From Musicola paradisiaca NCPPB 2511 (GTDB lineage: Bacteria; Pseudomonadota; Gammaproteobacteria; Enterobacterales; Enterobacteriaceae), in contig NZ_CM001857.1 in assembly GCF_000400505.1 (NCBI RefSeq), positions 2,756,134 through 2,820,133 on the forward strand: a DNA stretch of 64,000 nucleotides, read 5' to 3'. Below the pieces are notes generated by a model. It was not told the DNA's origin, did not search any database, and worked only from the letters and a program-made list of their open reading frames with translations. Positions 1 to 8,281 of the stretch are shown piece after piece. Made by a program: the position numbers and the translations under genes. Within the stretch, counting starts at the first letter, position 1; every line of letters starts with the position of its first letter.

Positions 1-1
1 C

Positions 2-850
2 CTGGAAAAGTACGTGTTCCCGTTCATCGCAAACCAGCCTATCAGCCAGCTTACCGCCCGCCATTTCATCACCGCATTGGAACCGATACAGGCCAGCGGC
101 AAACTGGAAACCGTTAAACGGGTTAGCCAGCGTATTAACGAAGTGATGGATTATGCCGTTAACTCAGGTCTGATACCGGCTAACCCGGCGGCGAAGATCC
201 GCAAAGCATTTCAGACGCCGGTGAAAACCCATATGCCGACCATCCGGCCAGAGGCATTACCTAGCCTGATGAAAACGCTATCGGTCGCCAGCATCGAGCT
301 ACAAACCCGGTTATTGATTGAATGGCAATTGTTGACCGTTGCTCGCCCGGCTGAAGCCGCAGAAACCCGCTGGAGCGAGATAGACCTTACGCAGAACACC
401 TGGACAATCCCGGCAGGCCGCATGAAGATGCGCCGCGAGCACGTCATTCCCCTGCTCCCACAAGCGTTAGCCATTCTGGACGCCATGAAGCCAATCAGCG
501 GGCACCGGGAATATCTGTTCCCTTCCGCTAAAGACCCCAAACAGCCAATGAACAGCCAAACCGCTAACGCCGCATTGCGTCGCATGGGCTACAAAGGCGT
601 GCTGGTGTCCCACGGCTTGCGCGCTATCTTCAGTACCGCCGCCAACGAAGCAGGCTTCCCGCCAGACGTCATCGAAGCCGCGCTAGCTCACGTTGACACC
701 AATGAAGTGCGCCGCGCTTACAACCGCTCCACCTATCTGGAGCAACGCAAGGTACTGATGTGCTGGTGGGGTGAGTTTGTTGAAACCGCCGCCACCGGTA
801 AGGCGATGGCCGCAGACGGCGCAAAAGGGCTACGAGTGATTAACGCCTAA
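2..850 (+). CDS. P4-type tyrosine integrase, 5' end outside window
   Basis: This is the C-terminal part of a P4-family site-specific tyrosine recombinase, which inserts and excises the island at a tRNA-type attachment site. The frame is open to the left edge (LEKY precedes the first in-window GTG), so the true start lies outside. The core-binding helices are followed by the catalytic domain. I see the first arginine in TVARPAEAAETRW, a lysine in GRMKMRRE, the HxxR box in SHGLRAIF, a second histidine in ALAHVDTNEVRR, and the nucleophile tyrosine in YNRSTYLEQR. All catalytic residues are therefore present and the enzyme is probably active. Its 5' end should face the attachment tRNA, placing that gene to the left of the window and the other island end near 11.2 kb. 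Confidence 0.95.
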   Translation: MEKYVFPFIANQPISQLTARHFITALEPIQASGKLETVKRVSQRINEVMDYAVNSGLIPANPAAKIRKAFQTPVKTHMPTIRPEALPSLMKTLSVASIELQTRLLIEWQLLTVARPAEAAETRWSEIDLTQNTWTIPAGRMKMRREHVIPLLPQALAILDAMKPISGHREYLFPSAKDPKQPMNSQTANAALRRMGYKGVLVSHGLRAIFSTAANEAGFPPDVIEAALAHVDTNEVRRAYNRSTYLEQRKVLMCWWGEFVETAATGKAMAADGAKGLRVINA

Positions 851-870
851 TACTGTTTATTTATACAGTT
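851..870. promoter_or_regulatory. LexA (SOS) box
   Basis: The 20 bases directly after the integrase stop contain CTGT-TTATTTAT-ACAG, an exact CTGT-N8-ACAG match with an AT-only spacer and flanking TA/T bases as in the LexA consensus. It lies 126 bp upstream of the next gene (start 996) and probably controls that gene's promoter. No second box is seen nearby. Confidence 0.7.
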
Positions 871-995
871 ATTTGTTGATTCCTGTTACAGCACTTCCTA
901 AAATGGCGCTATCCGGTGAAAACCGATAGAAACTAGTACATTGCACTGGCCCTATCACCACGGGCCTTTGCATTCGACACTCTAGCCGAGGGAAT

Positions 996-1664
996 ATGCT
1001 GAAAATACCCAGACACATGCGGGGACTGCTCGAGGTCACAGCACAACAGGTTGCTAGCGTTATGGCATCGCAAGGTAACGAAGATGCGCCTGTCTCTTAC
1101 TGCGTTGATGACTTCCTGCCTGACTCCGTTCCCTATTACCACCATGAAGCTGAAACCGAAAACTATCTACAAACCATTTTTCAGGCGGTCAGATTTGGCG
1201 TAATAAAACCGATCCGCGCCTCAGCGACGCACGCATGGGGCGACACCACCAACATATGGACAACCAAGATTGACGTAGACACTATCAATCAAAACACGGA
1301 AATTCACGATGCCACCTTCCTGGCTACCGAGATTTGGCCGTGGGCTAACCAATTACTTTCTGATGATTCACCCTGGTATAGCTTTTCCGATCCCAAAAAA
1401 GACACGCCATTACCAGAAAATTGGGGTGAATTCGCCAATCGTGATACCGCATTACTTCTTATCGCGGGTTTGGCAAAGGCGCTTGAAGGTAAAAGTGGTG
1501 GTGTTTATAAGTGGGGTAACAAACTGAACCAGAAAAAACTGGCGGAAGATGCAGCGCTTGCGGTGAGTTGCGCACTTGGCACCGGTGAACCCGACAAAAC
1601 AGAATCTTTTCGTAAGTTAATTGGCGAAGCGCTGGCCGCCGTGTCGCTTAGCTCAGACGCATAA
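996..1664 (+). CDS. Hypothetical island protein, SOS-controlled promoter likely
   Basis: I do not recognise this 222-residue protein. It has no signal peptide or membrane segment and looks soluble and cytoplasmic, with many tryptophans and acidic residues in the middle (near DSVPYYHHEAETEN and DDSPWYSF) and an alanine-rich helical C terminus. The ATG is preceded by GAGGGAAT, a reasonable ribosome site. The gene sits alone between the integrase and alpA. The only regulatory signal nearby is the LexA box at 851-870, so expression after DNA damage is likely (inference). This position, next to the integrase, is where P4-like satellites commonly carry accessory genes. Confidence 0.75.
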   Translation: MLKIPRHMRGLLEVTAQQVASVMASQGNEDAPVSYCVDDFLPDSVPYYHHEAETENYLQTIFQAVRFGVIKPIRASATHAWGDTTNIWTTKIDVDTINQNTEIHDATFLATEIWPWANQLLSDDSPWYSFSDPKKDTPLPENWGEFANRDTALLLIAGLAKALEGKSGGVYKWGNKLNQKKLAEDAALAVSCALGTGEPDKTESFRKLIGEALAAVSLSSDA

Positions 1665-1851
1665 TTGACGATCACAGACAGAGTAACGGCTAGATCAGAT
1701 TCTGGCCGTTACCAAACCAACACCACTCATCACCTAACTCTATTTCTGACCCAGCCAACTATTTCCCCCGACTTACCACACTTTGACCGGTAATCCCGGT
1801 TAACTATTCGTACCGAACGGATAGCATCGGTTTTACTGGAGATCCTTGTTT

Positions 1852-2064
1852 ATGAGTCTGTTAGAAAGAAAAATCCTGCTGAAAAAAGAAGTGAAAGCCA
1901 TTTTGCGCGTCAGCTCTGACAGCAGCTTTCAGGAAATGATCAACGCCGGGGAATTCCCGAAAGGCTTTCGCATTGGCCTGCGCCGCGTAGGTTGGTTTGA
2001 AGATGAGGTTAACACCTGGCTGTCACAACGGATTGCTGAACGCGATCAGCAATCCGGGAATTAA
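1852..2064 (+). CDS. AlpA-family DNA-binding regulator
   Basis: A 70-residue AlpA/Vis-type winged-helix regulator. In P4-like elements this family acts as an excisionase and transcription factor for integrase and replication genes. The family core is visible: a helix-turn-helix start (KKEVKAILRVSSDSSFQEMI), the FPKGFRIGLRRVGWFEDEVNTWL segment split here as FPKGFRIG and VGWFEDEV, and a basic tail. A TTG six bases upstream is in frame, but GGAG at 1838-1841 sits ten bases before this ATG and only four before the TTG, so I chose the ATG. An imperfect dyad (CTATTCG with CGGATAG, near 1803-1825) lies just upstream and could be an operator. Confidence 0.85.
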   Translation: MSLLERKILLKKEVKAILRVSSDSSFQEMINAGEFPKGFRIGLRRVGWFEDEVNTWLSQRIAERDQQSGN

Positions 2065-2254
2065 CCTGTCAGGCATAGGCGCGGAGGCTTAATAACACCG
2101 CCGTCGCCACCTTTTTGATCTTATTTCGATTCAATTACCGACTAACCGGAGTTTGACTCATGATGTCATCGCCATTTATGGCCGTTCGCGGCCAGGGGCT
2201 GACTTACGCCCAAAACAGAACAACGCCCTATTCTGCCAGCCACACCAGCGGTGC

Positions 2255-2446
2255 TTATTTTTTTGATTTCTCGCGCTTTTCAGCATCCAGCTTACGCCCG
2301 CAGGCATCCAGCACCCAGGCGGAAAAATTGGCGTTCGGGTTATCGGCTTTCTCCCGCTCTACGCTGGCGTCGATCTCGTCGATAAGTTCATGCGGAAAGC
2401 GAATTCCTTTTTTAATGGATTTATTGTTGTTATTACCGGTTGCCAT
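2255..2446 (-). CDS. YlcI/YnfO (DUF3950)-like small regulator
   Basis: A 63-residue protein with the N terminus MATGNNNNKSIKKGIRF, then FPHELIDEIDASVEREKADNPNANF and a basic C terminus. This is the pattern of the YlcI/YnfO (DUF3950) family found in enterobacterial prophages: a short strand followed by two helices, like a ribbon-helix-helix DNA binder. I chose the ATG preceded by a GGAG site; a longer reading frame upstream would run through the operator region. It is transcribed away from the Icd-like gene, and two palindromes lie in the shared promoter region. Repression of the replication operon is the natural guess, but it is an inference. Confidence 0.75.
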   Translation of the reverse strand: MATGNNNNKSIKKGIRFPHELIDEIDASVEREKADNPNANFSAWVLDACGRKLDAEKREKSKK

Positions 2447-2506
2447 GCCTAACTCCGTTAAAGAAGGTGATAACACTATACGTAAAGCGGTGAGGATTAA
2501 AAACCT

Positions 2507-2545
2507 TGACGTGTGCACACACCATAACTTAATGTGTGCGCACAC
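2507..2545. promoter_or_regulatory. Paired operator palindromes in divergent promoter
   Basis: Two near-identical palindromes, GTGTGCACAC (2511-2520) and GTGTGCGCACAC (2534-2545), lie about 24 bp (two helical turns) apart. A TTGACG at 2507-2512 with weak -10-like sequence 16-17 bases on overlaps both. The spacing suggests cooperative binding of a dimeric regulator, perhaps the adjacent DUF3950-type protein. Confidence 0.55.
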
Positions 2546-2562
2546 CTTGGTTTCATTCAAGG

Positions 2563-2632
2563 TTGACATAACGAAGCCCGGCAGTGCAGCAACACATACC
2601 GGGCCTCTAACCGCAACGTTAAAAGGAGTAAC
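2563..2632 (+). ncRNA. Candidate C4/P4-CI-like leader RNA
   Basis: Directly upstream of the Icd-like gene there is a hairpin GCCCGG (2576-2581) / CCGGGC (2599-2604) with a 17-base loop, after a TTGACA at 2563-2568. In P4 and its relatives a small antisense RNA (CI, Rfam C4 family) lies in exactly this leader and terminates transcription of the kil/alpha operon. Position and hairpin agree. I could not check the complementary seqA/seqB/seqC segments in full, so the call is tentative. Confidence 0.4.
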
Positions 2633-2635
2633 GTC

Positions 2636-2837
2636 ATGGCTGGTTTACAGTCTACCCAAACTCGCCCCAAATTTCAGTATCGCTTCCTGGCGCTGCGGCG
2701 TCACTCGCCAAATACTGCTCCCCGCCCGCTTGCCGTTGAAGCCCACAGCGAAGCCGAAGCCCGTCGCTATCTGGAGCCGGATTTTTATTCTGGTCTTTGC
2801 CGGTCGCCTGCCAGTTCAGGAGGTGCGCCATGTTTGA
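2636..2837 (+). pseudogene. Icd-like cell division inhibitor, frameshifted
   Basis: The first 50 residues (MAGLQSTQTRPKFQYRFLAL to EARRYLEPDF) match the Icd/Kil-like proteins of P4-like satellites, which block host cell division. The expected ending ILVFAGRLPVQEVRHV is present in another frame and stops at a TGA overlapping the next gene's ATG, as in intact relatives. One extra T in the run 2782-2786 explains the break: with four Ts instead of five the frame is continuous (67 residues). A ribosome site AAAGGAG precedes the ATG. Either the gene is dead in this strain or the extra base is a sequencing error. As written it would give a 99-residue fusion with an unrelated tail. Confidence 0.7.
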
Positions 2838-3030
2838 TAACACCCCTCTGGAGCTGGAAGAAATTATCGACCAGTGCCGGGCGCTGGCGTATGCCATCGT
2901 CGAACTGGAGCAGCCAGAAGCCAAAGAGATCCTGATGTTTATCCTGTGGGAGCGCCTTGATTGCCTTTACCACACCCATTTGCAGGAGCAACAAACCCCG
3001 CTGATGCTGGAGGAGCGGGCCGATGCGTAA
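2830..3030 (+). CDS. Small conserved satellite protein upstream of primase
   Basis: A 66-residue acidic helical protein (MFDNTPLELEEIIDQCRAL then YAIVELEQPEAKEILMFILW). The perfect Shine-Dalgarno AGGAGG at 2818-2823, seven bases before the ATG, fixes this start; an upstream in-frame start gives no sensible protein. It overlaps the end of the Icd-like gene at its 5' end and the primase start by eight bases at its 3' end, so the three genes are translationally coupled. Small ORFs in this position are standard in P4-like replication operons; the function is unknown. Confidence 0.75.
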   Translation: MFDNTPLELEEIIDQCRALAYAIVELEQPEAKEILMFILWERLDCLYHTHLQEQQTPLMLEERADA

Positions 3031-5659
3031 TATCGACCTTATCCGCGACACCGCCAGTGCGGCGCAAGGGCGCTGGCGGGCGGTACTGGCCCAACTGGGG
3101 ATTACGGTTCCCGACAATGCCCGCCAGCACGCCTCCTGCCCGGCGTGCGGCGGTAAAGACCGCTTCCGTTTTGATGATGACGGGCGCGGGGCGCATTTCT
3201 GTAACCAGTGCGGGGCCGGTGACGGTCTTGAACTGGTGCAGAAAGTCAGGCAGTGCGATATCACCGCTGCCGCCCGGCTGGTGGCGGAGGTGGTCGGCAC
3301 GCTGCCAGCGTCTTCTGTCACCGCGCCAGCAGACGCCCCCGCCGCCAAACGTCAGCGCTTTCTGCAACGCTATCAGGCGCTGGCGCGTCAGGCCGTGCCG
3401 GGCGTATCGGCTTATCTGGCCGGGAAAGGGCTGGCAGCCACGTACCCGCTGCTACCGGATGGCCGCCTGTTGCTGGCGTTACAGACAGCGGAAGGCACCG
3501 TCACGGCAGCGCAGACCCTCGCCCCGGACGGTAAAAAGCGACTGCTGACCGATTCGGCCAAAACCGGCGCGTATCACCCGGTCACTGCGCCCACTCACCC
3601 CGACACGCTTATTCTGGCGGAAGGGCTGGCAACCGCGCTGAGTGTCAGCCAGATGAACCCAACGGCCATGACGGTGGCCGCCATCGACGCCGGAAACCTG
3701 CTGCCAGTGGCCCGCGCCTTGCGCACGCGCTTTCCCGCTGCCCGGCTGATAGTGGCGGCGGATAACGACACCGCACCGGGCAAGGCCAACACCGGCAAAC
3801 AGTGGGCGGAGAAAGCCGCCCGCGAAGTGAACGGCTGGGTGGCCCTGCCGCCGACGGATGAAAAGGCTGACTGGGACGATTACCGCCAGCAGGCCGGTAT
3901 CGAGGCGGCAACCCGCGCCTTTCAGGCATCGCTGTATCAACCGACCGACGACACCCCACCGGCCAGACGCGAGCCGCTGGCCCCGTTTGTGGACAGCCGC
4001 GCCACCGGGGTGTACTGGGTGACGCCCAAAGCCGACCGGGACAGTGGCGACATCATCCAGCACGAGCAGTGGTTATGCTCCCCGCTGGCGGTGGCGGGTG
4101 TCGGGCGCGATGACGCCGAGCAATACCTTATCCTGCGCTGGCAGCCTGCCGGAGCGACACAGGCCGTAACCGCTGCCCTGCCGCTGGCAGACGTGGGCGA
4201 GCGCGAAGGCTGGCGCACGCTCAAGGCGGGCGGTGTGACCGTCACCACCCGTCCCTACCTGCGCGCCATTCTGGCCGACTGGCTCCAGCGCCAGCACAGC
4301 GGCGAGGTCTGGCATATCGCCCACAGCACCGGCTGGCAGTGCGGCGCGTACCTGATGCCGGATGGCGAAGTCATCGGCACCCCGTCGCGCCCGGTACTGT
4401 TCCGGGGCCGCAGCGCTACCGCGTCCGGTTACGGCATCAGTGGCACGGCGGAAAGCTGGCGCGAGTCGGTGGCCCGGCTGGCATCCGGCAACCCGTCGAT
4501 GATGACCGCCATTGCCGCCGCTCTGGCCGCGCCGCTGATTGGCCTGTCCGGTTCGGACGGCTTTGGGCTGCATTTCTATGAACAGTCGAGCGCCGGGAAA
4601 ACCACCACCGCCAACGTCGCCACCAGCCTGTACGGTGACCCGCAGGCACTGAAGCTGACCTGGTACGGCACCGCGCTCGGTATCGCCAACGAAGCCGAAG
4701 CCCATAACGATGGCCTACTGCCGCTGGATGAAGTCGGCCAGGGAAGTGATGCGCGCTCGGTGTCCACCTCAGCCTACACGCTGTTTAACGGCGTCGGCAA
4801 ATTGCAGGGCGCTCGGGAAGGCGGCAACCGGGAGCTGAAACGCTGGCGCACGGTGGCGATTAGCACCGGGGAAATGGACATGGAAACCTTTCTCGCCAGC
4901 GCAGGCATTCCCCCCAAAGCCGGGCAACTGGTGCGCCTGCTCAATCTGCCGCTGGAGAAGGCCCGGCAATTCCACGGCTACCCGGACGGCAAGGTGCACG
5001 CCGATGCGCTGAAAGCGGCGTATCGCACCCATTACGGCGCAGCCGGTCGGGCATGGATACGCTATCTGGCCGAACACCGCGAGGACGCCATACAGGCGGT
5101 AAGCGAGGCGGAAACCCGCTGGCGCAGCCTCATTCCTGCCGATTACGGCGAGCAGGTTCACCGGGTGGCGGAGCGCTTCGCCATTCTGGAAGCGGCGCTA
5201 CTGGTGGGCCGGACCGTCACCGGCTGGGAGCCGCAGGCGTGCCGGGATGCGATACAGCACAGCTTCAATGCCTGGATTAAGGAATTCGGCACCGGCAACA
5301 AGGAGCACCAGCAAATCACCGCCCAGGCGGAAGCCTTTCTGAATACTTACGGCCTCAGCCGCTATGCACCAGTGGGGTATGACCCGCGTGATTTACCGAT
5401 TCGGGAGCTGGCGGGCTACCGCGACAAGGGCAAACACGACGATGAACCGATGGTGTTCTACACCTTCCCGGCCACCTTTGAAGCGGAAATCGCCAGAGGG
5501 TTTAACGTGCGCCACTTTGCCCGCGTGCTGGCACAAAGCGGGATGCTGAAGCCCGGCGCAGACGGCAAACACACCCGTAAATCCATCCGGGTGGACGGTC
5601 GCCAGCCGCGTTTTTACGTGCTGATGTACCTGCCGGAAGAGGCGGAAACGACCGACTGA
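3023..5659 (+). CDS. P4 alpha-type primase/helicase
   Basis: An 878-residue replication protein combining primase and helicase, as in the P4 alpha protein family. Near residues 39-65 is a zinc finger (CPACGGKDRFRF and FCNQCGAGDG). Around residues 190-260 is a TOPRIM-like region (DTLILAEGLATALSV, then LIVAADND). The central part is DUF927-like (VYWVTPKADRDSG onward), and a P-loop ATPase lies near residue 520 (EQSSAGKTTTANV) with a Walker B-like LPLDEVGQG. It should recognise the iterons downstream, unwind the origin and prime DNA synthesis. Complete and without frame breaks, it indicates a replication-competent satellite rather than a dead relic. Confidence 0.9.
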   Translation: MRNIDLIRDTASAAQGRWRAVLAQLGITVPDNARQHASCPACGGKDRFRFDDDGRGAHFCNQCGAGDGLELVQKVRQCDITAAARLVAEVVGTLPASSVTAPADAPAAKRQRFLQRYQALARQAVPGVSAYLAGKGLAATYPLLPDGRLLLALQTAEGTVTAAQTLAPDGKKRLLTDSAKTGAYHPVTAPTHPDTLILAEGLATALSVSQMNPTAMTVAAIDAGNLLPVARALRTRFPAARLIVAADNDTAPGKANTGKQWAEKAAREVNGWVALPPTDEKADWDDYRQQAGIEAATRAFQASLYQPTDDTPPARREPLAPFVDSRATGVYWVTPKADRDSGDIIQHEQWLCSPLAVAGVGRDDAEQYLILRWQPAGATQAVTAALPLADVGEREGWRTLKAGGVTVTTRPYLRAILADWLQRQHSGEVWHIAHSTGWQCGAYLMPDGEVIGTPSRPVLFRGRSATASGYGISGTAESWRESVARLASGNPSMMTAIAAALAAPLIGLSGSDGFGLHFYEQSSAGKTTTANVATSLYGDPQALKLTWYGTALGIANEAEAHNDGLLPLDEVGQGSDARSVSTSAYTLFNGVGKLQGAREGGNRELKRWRTVAISTGEMDMETFLASAGIPPKAGQLVRLLNLPLEKARQFHGYPDGKVHADALKAAYRTHYGAAGRAWIRYLAEHREDAIQAVSEAETRWRSLIPADYGEQVHRVAERFAILEAALLVGRTVTGWEPQACRDAIQHSFNAWIKEFGTGNKEHQQITAQAEAFLNTYGLSRYAPVGYDPRDLPIRELAGYRDKGKHDDEPMVFYTFPATFEAEIARGFNVRHFARVLAQSGMLKPGADGKHTRKSIRVDGRQPRFYVLMYLPEEAETTD

Positions 5660-5680
5660 CGCTAACGCGACGAACAACGG

Positions 5681-5940
5681 GGTTCACGTGGTTCAGGGGG
5701 TTCATGACAGGTAACTACCTGTTTTATCACTCAGTGAGTGAATTTTTTGAACCACCGGTGAACCCCGTTTTACCTGTTTTGAACCCCCATCCACTGAACC
5801 ACCCGGTGAACCCCGTTTTACTGGCGGGAAGGGGTTCATTATCGGTGAATATTTCACCACTGTAAAATATAACCTAATGATTTTACATCACTAAAAAACT
5901 TAGCCTACTAACGTGAACCACAAAACCACCTGAACCACCG
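5681..5940. other. Iteron-rich putative satellite origin
   Basis: The non-coding stretch after the primase is filled with GGTGAACC-type words on both strands: GGTTCAC 5681, GGTTCAT 5699, GGTGAACC 5757 and 5805, GGTTCAT 5833, an inverted pair GGTGAA/TTCACC at 5844-5858, GTGAACCA 5912, and several GAACCACC. There is also a perfect 15-base palindrome TCACTCA-G-TGAGTGA (5727-5741) and AT-rich sequence at 5865-5910. P4 alpha binds GGTGAAC-type iterons in ori and crr, so this is the likely origin or crr equivalent. Confidence 0.65.
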
Positions 5941-6069
5941 GCGCATGGTGTGTTATACGGCTGGCGTAAAAATCACGCCGACCGATGCCGCCTTACTCCA
6001 TGCATCATAGAGAAATATAGAGGTTTTACGGTGAACGTCGGCAGGATGGCAGAAGATTGGAGTACCGCA

Positions 6070-6399
6070 ATGAACGAGCGTAAAAGATTACTGAAGCGCT
6101 ATCAGGCGCACCATGACCGCAAGATGGCCGAACACCGGGCCTGGGCCGCTACCGGCTATGACCCACAACACAGACCGCCGCTAGAGCCTTATCCTGATGA
6201 ACTGCGCGGCCTGCAATGCTGCGCTACCACCCGTGCTGGCACACCCTGCAAACGCACGGACATTTACCGTAATGGCCGCTGCAAATACCACGGCGGCAAA
6301 AGTACCGGAGCCAAAACGCCGGAAGGCAAAGCCCGCCAGTTAGCAGGCTACCGCCGCTGGCTGGAGAACAAACGCAAAAACGAAGCCGCTACGGCATAA
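6070..6399 (+). CDS. HGGxSTG-motif satellite protein
   Basis: A 109-residue basic protein. The N-terminal half is helical (ERKRLLKRYQAHHDRKMAEH). The C-terminal half has CCATTRAGTPCKR, a putative zinc-type cysteine/histidine arrangement CKYHGGKSTGAKTPEGKARQ, and a basic tail. The HGGxSTG module is widespread in phage and satellite proteins, often with cysteines before it; its biochemical role is not established. GGAG at 6059-6062, seven bases before this ATG, decides the start; longer in-frame starts exist at 5950 and 6031 but have poorer sites. Confidence 0.75.
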   Translation: MNERKRLLKRYQAHHDRKMAEHRAWAATGYDPQHRPPLEPYPDELRGLQCCATTRAGTPCKRTDIYRNGRCKYHGGKSTGAKTPEGKARQLAGYRRWLENKRKNEAATA

Positions 6400-6590
6400 C
6401 GTGCACAGTGGTTCGCACCAGCATTGGTGGGTGCGAACTGCGAACCTACTGGGAAATCGGCTAACATATTGTCATAGCTAAATTTTTCAAATTGACAGCA
6501 AATTGAAATCAATTTGTACGGCGTGGAAACATGCTAAGAAATGCTAAGGTTTTTTGCTTCCTAACTTACTTCATTCACCACAACCCGTAT

Positions 6591-6695
6591 GGTGAGCGTT
6601 TAGCCTGGCAGCTCACAAACTAGAGCCGGTACGCAATAAAGTACGCAGCACCATGCGTCATCCTCAGTGCGTACCACAATGCAAGCATCCTACCC
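6591..6695. repeat. Structured island repeat, copy 1
   Basis: Copy 1 of a roughly 105-bp element repeated at 11631-11737. It has a hairpin GTGAGC/GCTCAC followed by an outer inverted repeat GGTACGCA (6628-6635) / TGCGTACC (6668-6675) enclosing a further ACGCA/TGCGT pair. It starts about 190 bases after the HGGxSTG gene. The rest of 6400-6916 has no gene I can support. Confidence 0.7.
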
Positions 6696-6778
6696 CATGC
6701 ACTGTTAGCTTTTGTTAGTGTATTTCCTGTCTCGTCCTGCGCTAAACGTTCAACCTGCTGTCAGATAGGACAATTGTA

Positions 6779-6803
6779 CAAAACGAAACTGAACGATAGC
6801 AAT
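6779..6803 (+). repeat. Direct repeat flanking retron cargo, left copy
   Basis: The 25 bases beginning CAAAACGAAACTGAACG match 9822-9846 at 22 of 25 positions. The two copies bracket the AT-rich reverse transcriptase/ATPase module exactly. Confidence 0.55.
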
Positions 6804-6916
6804 GTGCAAGCAACTGATATTCAATTGTATCAATAATTCAGATGTAGAAGAGAGTTTACAGCCTGTTCGAAGGCTGGCAATGTTATTATAAATAGTGTTT
6901 TCTCGTGCCCATGCTG

Positions 6917-8281
6917 CTACATTTTTAAAAAAGATGAGAGTCTTTTTTTAAAATTTAAAACAGCCTCAAAATTATCTTTTTCTGCAATTGCGAAAATTTT
7001 TTCCATATCAAACCCTGTCCTTTTAATTAATCTCTCAAAGTATTTTTTATTTCTTTTTTCAGGTTTTCCTTTTAACTTTCCAACAAAAGGTAGTTTATAT
7101 TTTTGATCTGAGTATTTTTTAAAAATTTCTTTTTCAATTGACTCGAAAGGTAAAAAAAGCAACTTGGATGCAATGTCTTTGTTTTTTTCTAAAATGTTAG
7201 ATCTAACGTCTCCATCTAAAACAACCAGCACCTTCTCATCTCTCTCACACAGAAAAGACTCTTTCTTGTTTCCCCTATAAAAATCAATAACATTCTCGCA
7301 GCCACCTATGCTAATAACCTCAATTTTTTCTTTTTTGTTGAATCTTGACTCATTTATGATTTCTTGCATTTTCATTTCAATATATTCTTTTAAAACTGAG
7401 TCTTCGGTTAGAATGTATTTATCGCTGCCCTTAAACTCAAACATAACTCCTTTTATATAACTGTAGCCCCTTTTTTTTAGGTCAACGGTTCCGTTTGAAT
7501 TTTCGAGATAATAAATATCTATGCCAATGTCATCAATGGATTTTAACATTGCAAGAGAGTGTGTTGTAAATATAAAAAACTTTCCACTTTCTTCGCTAGA
7601 TCTCTTGATGAGCTTCACAAGTCTTATTTGGGCATATGAATCTAACGACATATCTATTTCATCTATTATAATCAGCTTTGTATCTGAATTTATTATTCTA
7701 AATATATTAATTACAAAATATTCCCCGGAGCTGAAATAGTCCTCTCGGATATAGTTAGTAGTACCAACTATCCTGAAGAAATATTCTTCTCCATTTATCT
7801 CTACCGATTTCAGGTCGGAGAAGTTTTTATAAGGATATATAAAATTCAAAAATTCAATCAATTTATCGGGACTTGAATATTCGCGAAATGCTATTTTAAT
7901 TCTTAAGCTTCCGTCTATTTCATTCAATCTTGAATATGAACCATAACGTTTTCCATATGGTACTGGAAGTTCGACAACGCCTAAATTTTTTTGATTTATA
8001 ATGCTTTTGCAATCTATTTGATTGATAGAGGAATTGTATTTATATTCGTAATGATCATCATCGATATCTATCAACAATTCACTGTTTGCATTGAATATAA
8101 ATGGGTTGGATGTTTTTACAAAAATAGTTGGCTGGAATAAAATCCCCATTGATTTTATTAAAGTTGTTTTCCCAATCCCATTATGACTAACAATGCAAAA
8201 TATTTTACTTTCACTAAAATCAAAGCTTGCATTTAGATTAGATAGATGCTGTATTTTACTTATTGATAATTCGAATTTCAT
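6917..8281 (-). CDS. OLD-like ATPase/TOPRIM retron effector
   Basis: A 454-residue protein with an N-terminal ABC-type ATPase and a C-terminal TOPRIM nuclease, the layout of OLD-family effectors. Visible ATPase motifs are Walker A (SHNGIGKTTLIKS, about residues 33-45), the signature SSGEYFVI, Walker B (LIIIDEIDMSLD) and the H-loop (FIFTTHS). The TOPRIM part shows an acidic start (ILTEDSVLKEYIE) and the DxD-type VLVVLDGDVRS. Its ATG overlaps the reverse transcriptase stop in an ATGA, so the two are co-translated. Retron-Eco8 pairs a reverse transcriptase with an OLD-type nuclease in this way. Activation by phage attack and DNA cleavage is inferred from that family. GC content is far below the surrounding island, indicating separate acquisition. 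Confidence 0.82.
   Translation of the reverse strand: MKFELSISKIQHLSNLNASFDFSESKIFCIVSHNGIGKTTLIKSMGILFQPTIFVKTSNPFIFNANSELLIDIDDDHYEYKYNSSINQIDCKSIINQKNLGVVELPVPYGKRYGSYSRLNEIDGSLRIKIAFREYSSPDKLIEFLNFIYPYKNFSDLKSVEINGEEYFFRIVGTTNYIREDYFSSGEYFVINIFRIINSDTKLIIIDEIDMSLDSYAQIRLVKLIKRSSEESGKFFIFTTHSLAMLKSIDDIGIDIYYLENSNGTVDLKKRGYSYIKGVMFEFKGSDKYILTEDSVLKEYIEMKMQEIINESRFNKKEKIEVISIGGCENVIDFYRGNKKESFLCERDEKVLVVLDGDVRSNILEKNKDIASKLLFLPFESIEKEIFKKYSDQKYKLPFVGKLKGKPEKRNKKYFERLIKRTGFDMEKIFAIAEKDNFEAVLNFKKRLSSFLKM

Noticed and set aside
2160-2837. Long plus-strand frame starting with MMSSPFMAVRGQGLTYAQNR and a GGAG site
   Set aside because: It runs antisense through the DUF3950-type gene, across the operator palindromes and into the frameshifted tail of the Icd-like gene. 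Only the first 30 or so residues could be real, and I see no stop that would end such a peptide in frame.
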